Assembly: GCA_963770375.1 (NCBI GenBank) | Contig: CAVYPM010000029.1 | Coordinates: 248,001 to 312,000, forward strand | DNA: 64,000 nucleotides | Direction: 5' to 3' | From: DASVBE01 sp963770375 | GTDB taxonomy: Bacteria > Actinomycetota > Actinomycetes > Streptosporangiales > Streptosporangiaceae | Part shown: in pieces, positions 62,169 to 64,000 of the stretch | Numbering within the stretch: the first letter of the stretch is position 1 | How the letters are laid out: each line of letters starts with the position of its first letter | Made by a program: the position numbers and the translations under genes | The notes under the pieces: model-generated | The model's input: the letters and a program-made list of their open reading frames with translations, nothing else | Database searches by the model: none | What the model was told of the DNA's origin: nothing

Positions 62169-62682
62169 GCCTCCAACGCTCTCACGGCGGGCCCTCCTGG
62201 CTATCAGCACAGATCGCCCAGCACCGCGCACGCCGCAGGCGACGCTCTCATGCACTAGATGTGTGTGCGCGTAACGTGGATCTTCAAGTAGCTGGGTCAG
62301 CCCCATGGCCACACCATCGACCTCGCGCACGACCTCCGGTCCAGCCTGGCCACCTCGCCGCCGCGATTACGAGCGTCCTATCCCACCTCCTCGACCAGCG
62401 GGACCAGGTCCAGCCAGGTCAGGTGACCTTTCTAACCCGCCAGTAGCGGGTCCGCCCCATTATGAGAGCCAATGCCTGTTCCCAGGAGGCCGCCATGCGC
62501 TGATGCCGGATCGGAACCAGCTCGGGAACCCGGATCTGGTTCTGGGCCAGGATCGTCTTCAGCGGGTCGTGCCCGCGCAGCGGCGGTATGCCGTAGATAG
62601 GCTGCCCAGACCTGGTTACCCTGGGCTCGCAGGGCTGAGCGCTCGTGCCCCCGGCCAGGCCGGCAAGGCGAGGGAGAACCGG
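62169..62682. other. No confident gene between divergent genes
   Basis: About 510 bases. Frames on both strands are open in places but lack recognisable motifs. GC is lower than in coding DNA. It should hold the promoters of the LLM gene and the cyclase gene; I could not single them out. Confidence 0.45.
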
Positions 62683-63564
62683 GTGGATTCACCTCCTCCG
62701 CAGACCAGGAGCCTGTCGGCCCCGGACGAAACCCTCTCTCTTGAGAGGGGGTCAGCGAGCACCGTCAGGCTCGGCGAGATGACGGTGGGCCGTCTGGTGC
62801 TAGAGCCGGGGTGGCGGTGGTCCGAGCACGTACGGCCGATCGCCGGAACGGCGAGCTGCCAGTTCCATCATGTGGGCCTGATCCTGTCCGGCGCCATGGA
62901 CGGCCGGATGGACGATGGCACCGAATTCGCGGTCCGGCCCGGGGACATCTATGACATCCCGCCCGGGCACGACAACTGGGTCATCGGCGACGAGCCCATG
63001 GTGACCGTCATATGGGGCGGCTGGCGCGGGTGGGGCAAGCCCCCGGTCGGTGACCGGATACTGACGACGATGCTGATGACTGACATCGCCAGGTCCACCG
63101 ATCGCGTGTCCGAGGTGGGCGACGCGGCCTGGGATCAGCTGCTGGACCGCCATCATGCCCTTGTCCGGGAGATCCTCGAACGTTTCCGCGGAACCGAGAT
63201 AGACACCGCCGGCGACGGATTCCTGACCATGTTCGACGGTGCCGCCCGTGCGGTCCAGGCCGCGCTCGCCATCCGCGACGCGGTCCGCGGCATCGGCCTT
63301 GATATCCGGGCTGGCGTCCATACCGGGGAGGTCGAGGTGGTCCCGGGAGGCATCCGCGGACTGGCAGTCCACGAGACAGCCCGCATCATGGCATTCGGAG
63401 CAGCCGGGGAGATCCTGGTCTCAGGAACCACGCGGGAACTGTCGGCAGGCTCGGGACTCGTGTACGAGGACCGCGGGATTGTGCAGCTGAAGGGCATCCC
63501 CGCGCCGCGGAGTGTGTTCGCGGTGGCCGACGGCGCGGACGAGAAGTACGGCGCGGTCAACTAG
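62683..63564 (+). CDS. Cupin-class III adenylate/guanylate cyclase fusion protein
   Basis: A 293-residue soluble protein from GTG 62683 (GAGGGAGAAC upstream). Residues 30-115 are a cupin-like beta-barrel: GRLVLEPGWRWSEHVRPIAG, CQFHHVGLILSGAMDG, VRPGDIYDIPPGHDNWVIGD. Residues 125-290 are a class III cyclase domain with both metal Asp residues (Asp134 in LMTDIARST, Asp178 in TAGDGFLTMFDGA) and the transition-state region in LDIRAGVHTGEVEVVPGGIR, GLAVHETARIMAFGAAGEIL. The usual adenine-selecting Lys before the GDGF motif is Asp174, so nucleotide choice is open. The cupin probably senses a small ligand and regulates cAMP or cGMP synthesis. Confidence 0.88.
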   Translation: MDSPPPQTRSLSAPDETLSLERGSASTVRLGEMTVGRLVLEPGWRWSEHVRPIAGTASCQFHHVGLILSGAMDGRMDDGTEFAVRPGDIYDIPPGHDNWVIGDEPMVTVIWGGWRGWGKPPVGDRILTTMLMTDIARSTDRVSEVGDAAWDQLLDRHHALVREILERFRGTEIDTAGDGFLTMFDGAARAVQAALAIRDAVRGIGLDIRAGVHTGEVEVVPGGIRGLAVHETARIMAFGAAGEILVSGTTRELSAGSGLVYEDRGIVQLKGIPAPRSVFAVADGADEKYGAVN

Positions 63565-64000
63565 CAGCCGCCGGCCCCCGGACCGCGCAGAGCAGCGCAC
63601 CACCGCCTCCCAGGCCCTCCGGTATCTGCGCGCCGCCCAGATCGTCGCACGCGCCTGCGAATCCTGAGTTGAATCGCGCCGGTGGGTCCGGAGGTCGCGG
63701 CGACCAGCGTCGCCTCGATGCCCACCAGCACCAGATCGGCCCGCGCATCACGCGATCGGGTGGCGGGTTGAGGTGGCGCGACGGTAGGAGTCACGAGGCT
63801 ACCCGGACACGTCCTTACGGTACGGTTACGCCACTGGCCGCCGCGACCATGACCTGGCAATGTGATCTTCGCGGCCATGCCCGCGCTCTCGCCGGAGTGT
63901 CCTATGCGGACCGAAGTTTGCCCCGGGCAGGCCAGGCGGAGAGCAGGGTCGGTGAATGGCACATCACGAGCCGGCGATAGGGCGGGAGCGGCTGGTTCCG
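63565..64000. other. No confident gene to the window end
   Basis: About 435 bases. A minus-strand frame containing RADLVLVGIEATLVAATSGP looks mildly protein-like but is short, without start signals or a recognised family. It may belong to a gene continuing beyond the window. Confidence 0.35.

Noticed and set aside
62305..62682. N-terminal extension of the cyclase fusion starting at 62305
   Set aside because: The extra 126 codons are Pro/Arg-rich without structure or motif, whereas GTG 62683 has a good ribosome-binding site.

Overview
The window is very GC-rich DNA with many GTG starts, ATGA/GTGA stop-start overlaps and typical actinobacterial families: a CU044_5270-type protein beside an ECF sigma factor, an ECF41 sigma factor with its partner oxidoreductase, DUF664/DinB, LLM oxidoreductases and two complete Opp/Dpp importers. 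It fits a large soil-type actinomycete chromosome (Streptomycetales/Streptosporangiales-like). I cannot name the genus from sequence alone. No rRNA, tRNA or CRISPR array was recognised.

Layout. 1-7061 (+): an Opp/Dpp-type importer operon (partial binding protein, ThuA-like protein, two permeases, two ATPases) ending in a cyclase-family hydrolase. 7113-9994: ECF sigma factor plus membrane-anchored partner, CoA-binding protein, DUF664 protein. 10004-18342: cupin, M20 dipeptidase, lipoprotein, a PaaK-like ligase and DHDPS-like lyase pair facing a LysR regulator, a tiny membrane protein and an MFS exporter. 18320-29359: an accessory-looking stretch of hypothetical genes, SDRs, alpha/beta hydrolases, gene remnants and a tyrosine recombinase. 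29493-36173: secreted PQQ-type sugar dehydrogenase with PKD domain, sugar-kinase-like protein, ECF41 module, SDR/MerR pair. 36273-41944: MFS transporter, ABC-2 exporter, YceI protein, two-component system. 42111-48079 (-): a second full Opp importer. 48252-53140: VOC protein, a cation exchanger behind a yybP-ykoY (Mn2+) riboswitch, TetR/alcohol dehydrogenase pair, phosphoesterase remnant, zinc-ribbon protein. 53374-56420 (-): molybdate transporter modABC plus a Mop protein. 56739-64000: haloperoxidase-like secreted protein, MFS exporter, tautomerase/LysR pair, LLM oxidoreductase, cupin-adenylate cyclase fusion.

Regulation is unusually readable. Divergent regulator/target pairs carry visible operators (LysR 15396-15467, TetR 25780-25874, ECF41 33666-33790, MerR 35415-35438, TetR 50803-50857, LysR 60177-60267), and one exchanger carries an Mn2+ riboswitch. 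Strong hairpins close several operons (7060-7107, 16804-16841, 53318-53364).

Caveat: about fifteen otherwise well-conserved genes are split by apparent single-base frameshifts. They include conserved transporter genes (modA, modC, oppD) as well as accessory genes. Either the assembly has indel errors or the genome is decaying. The broken genes are listed as pseudogenes, except modC and the repeat protein at 18320, which are kept as CDS with the shift described.
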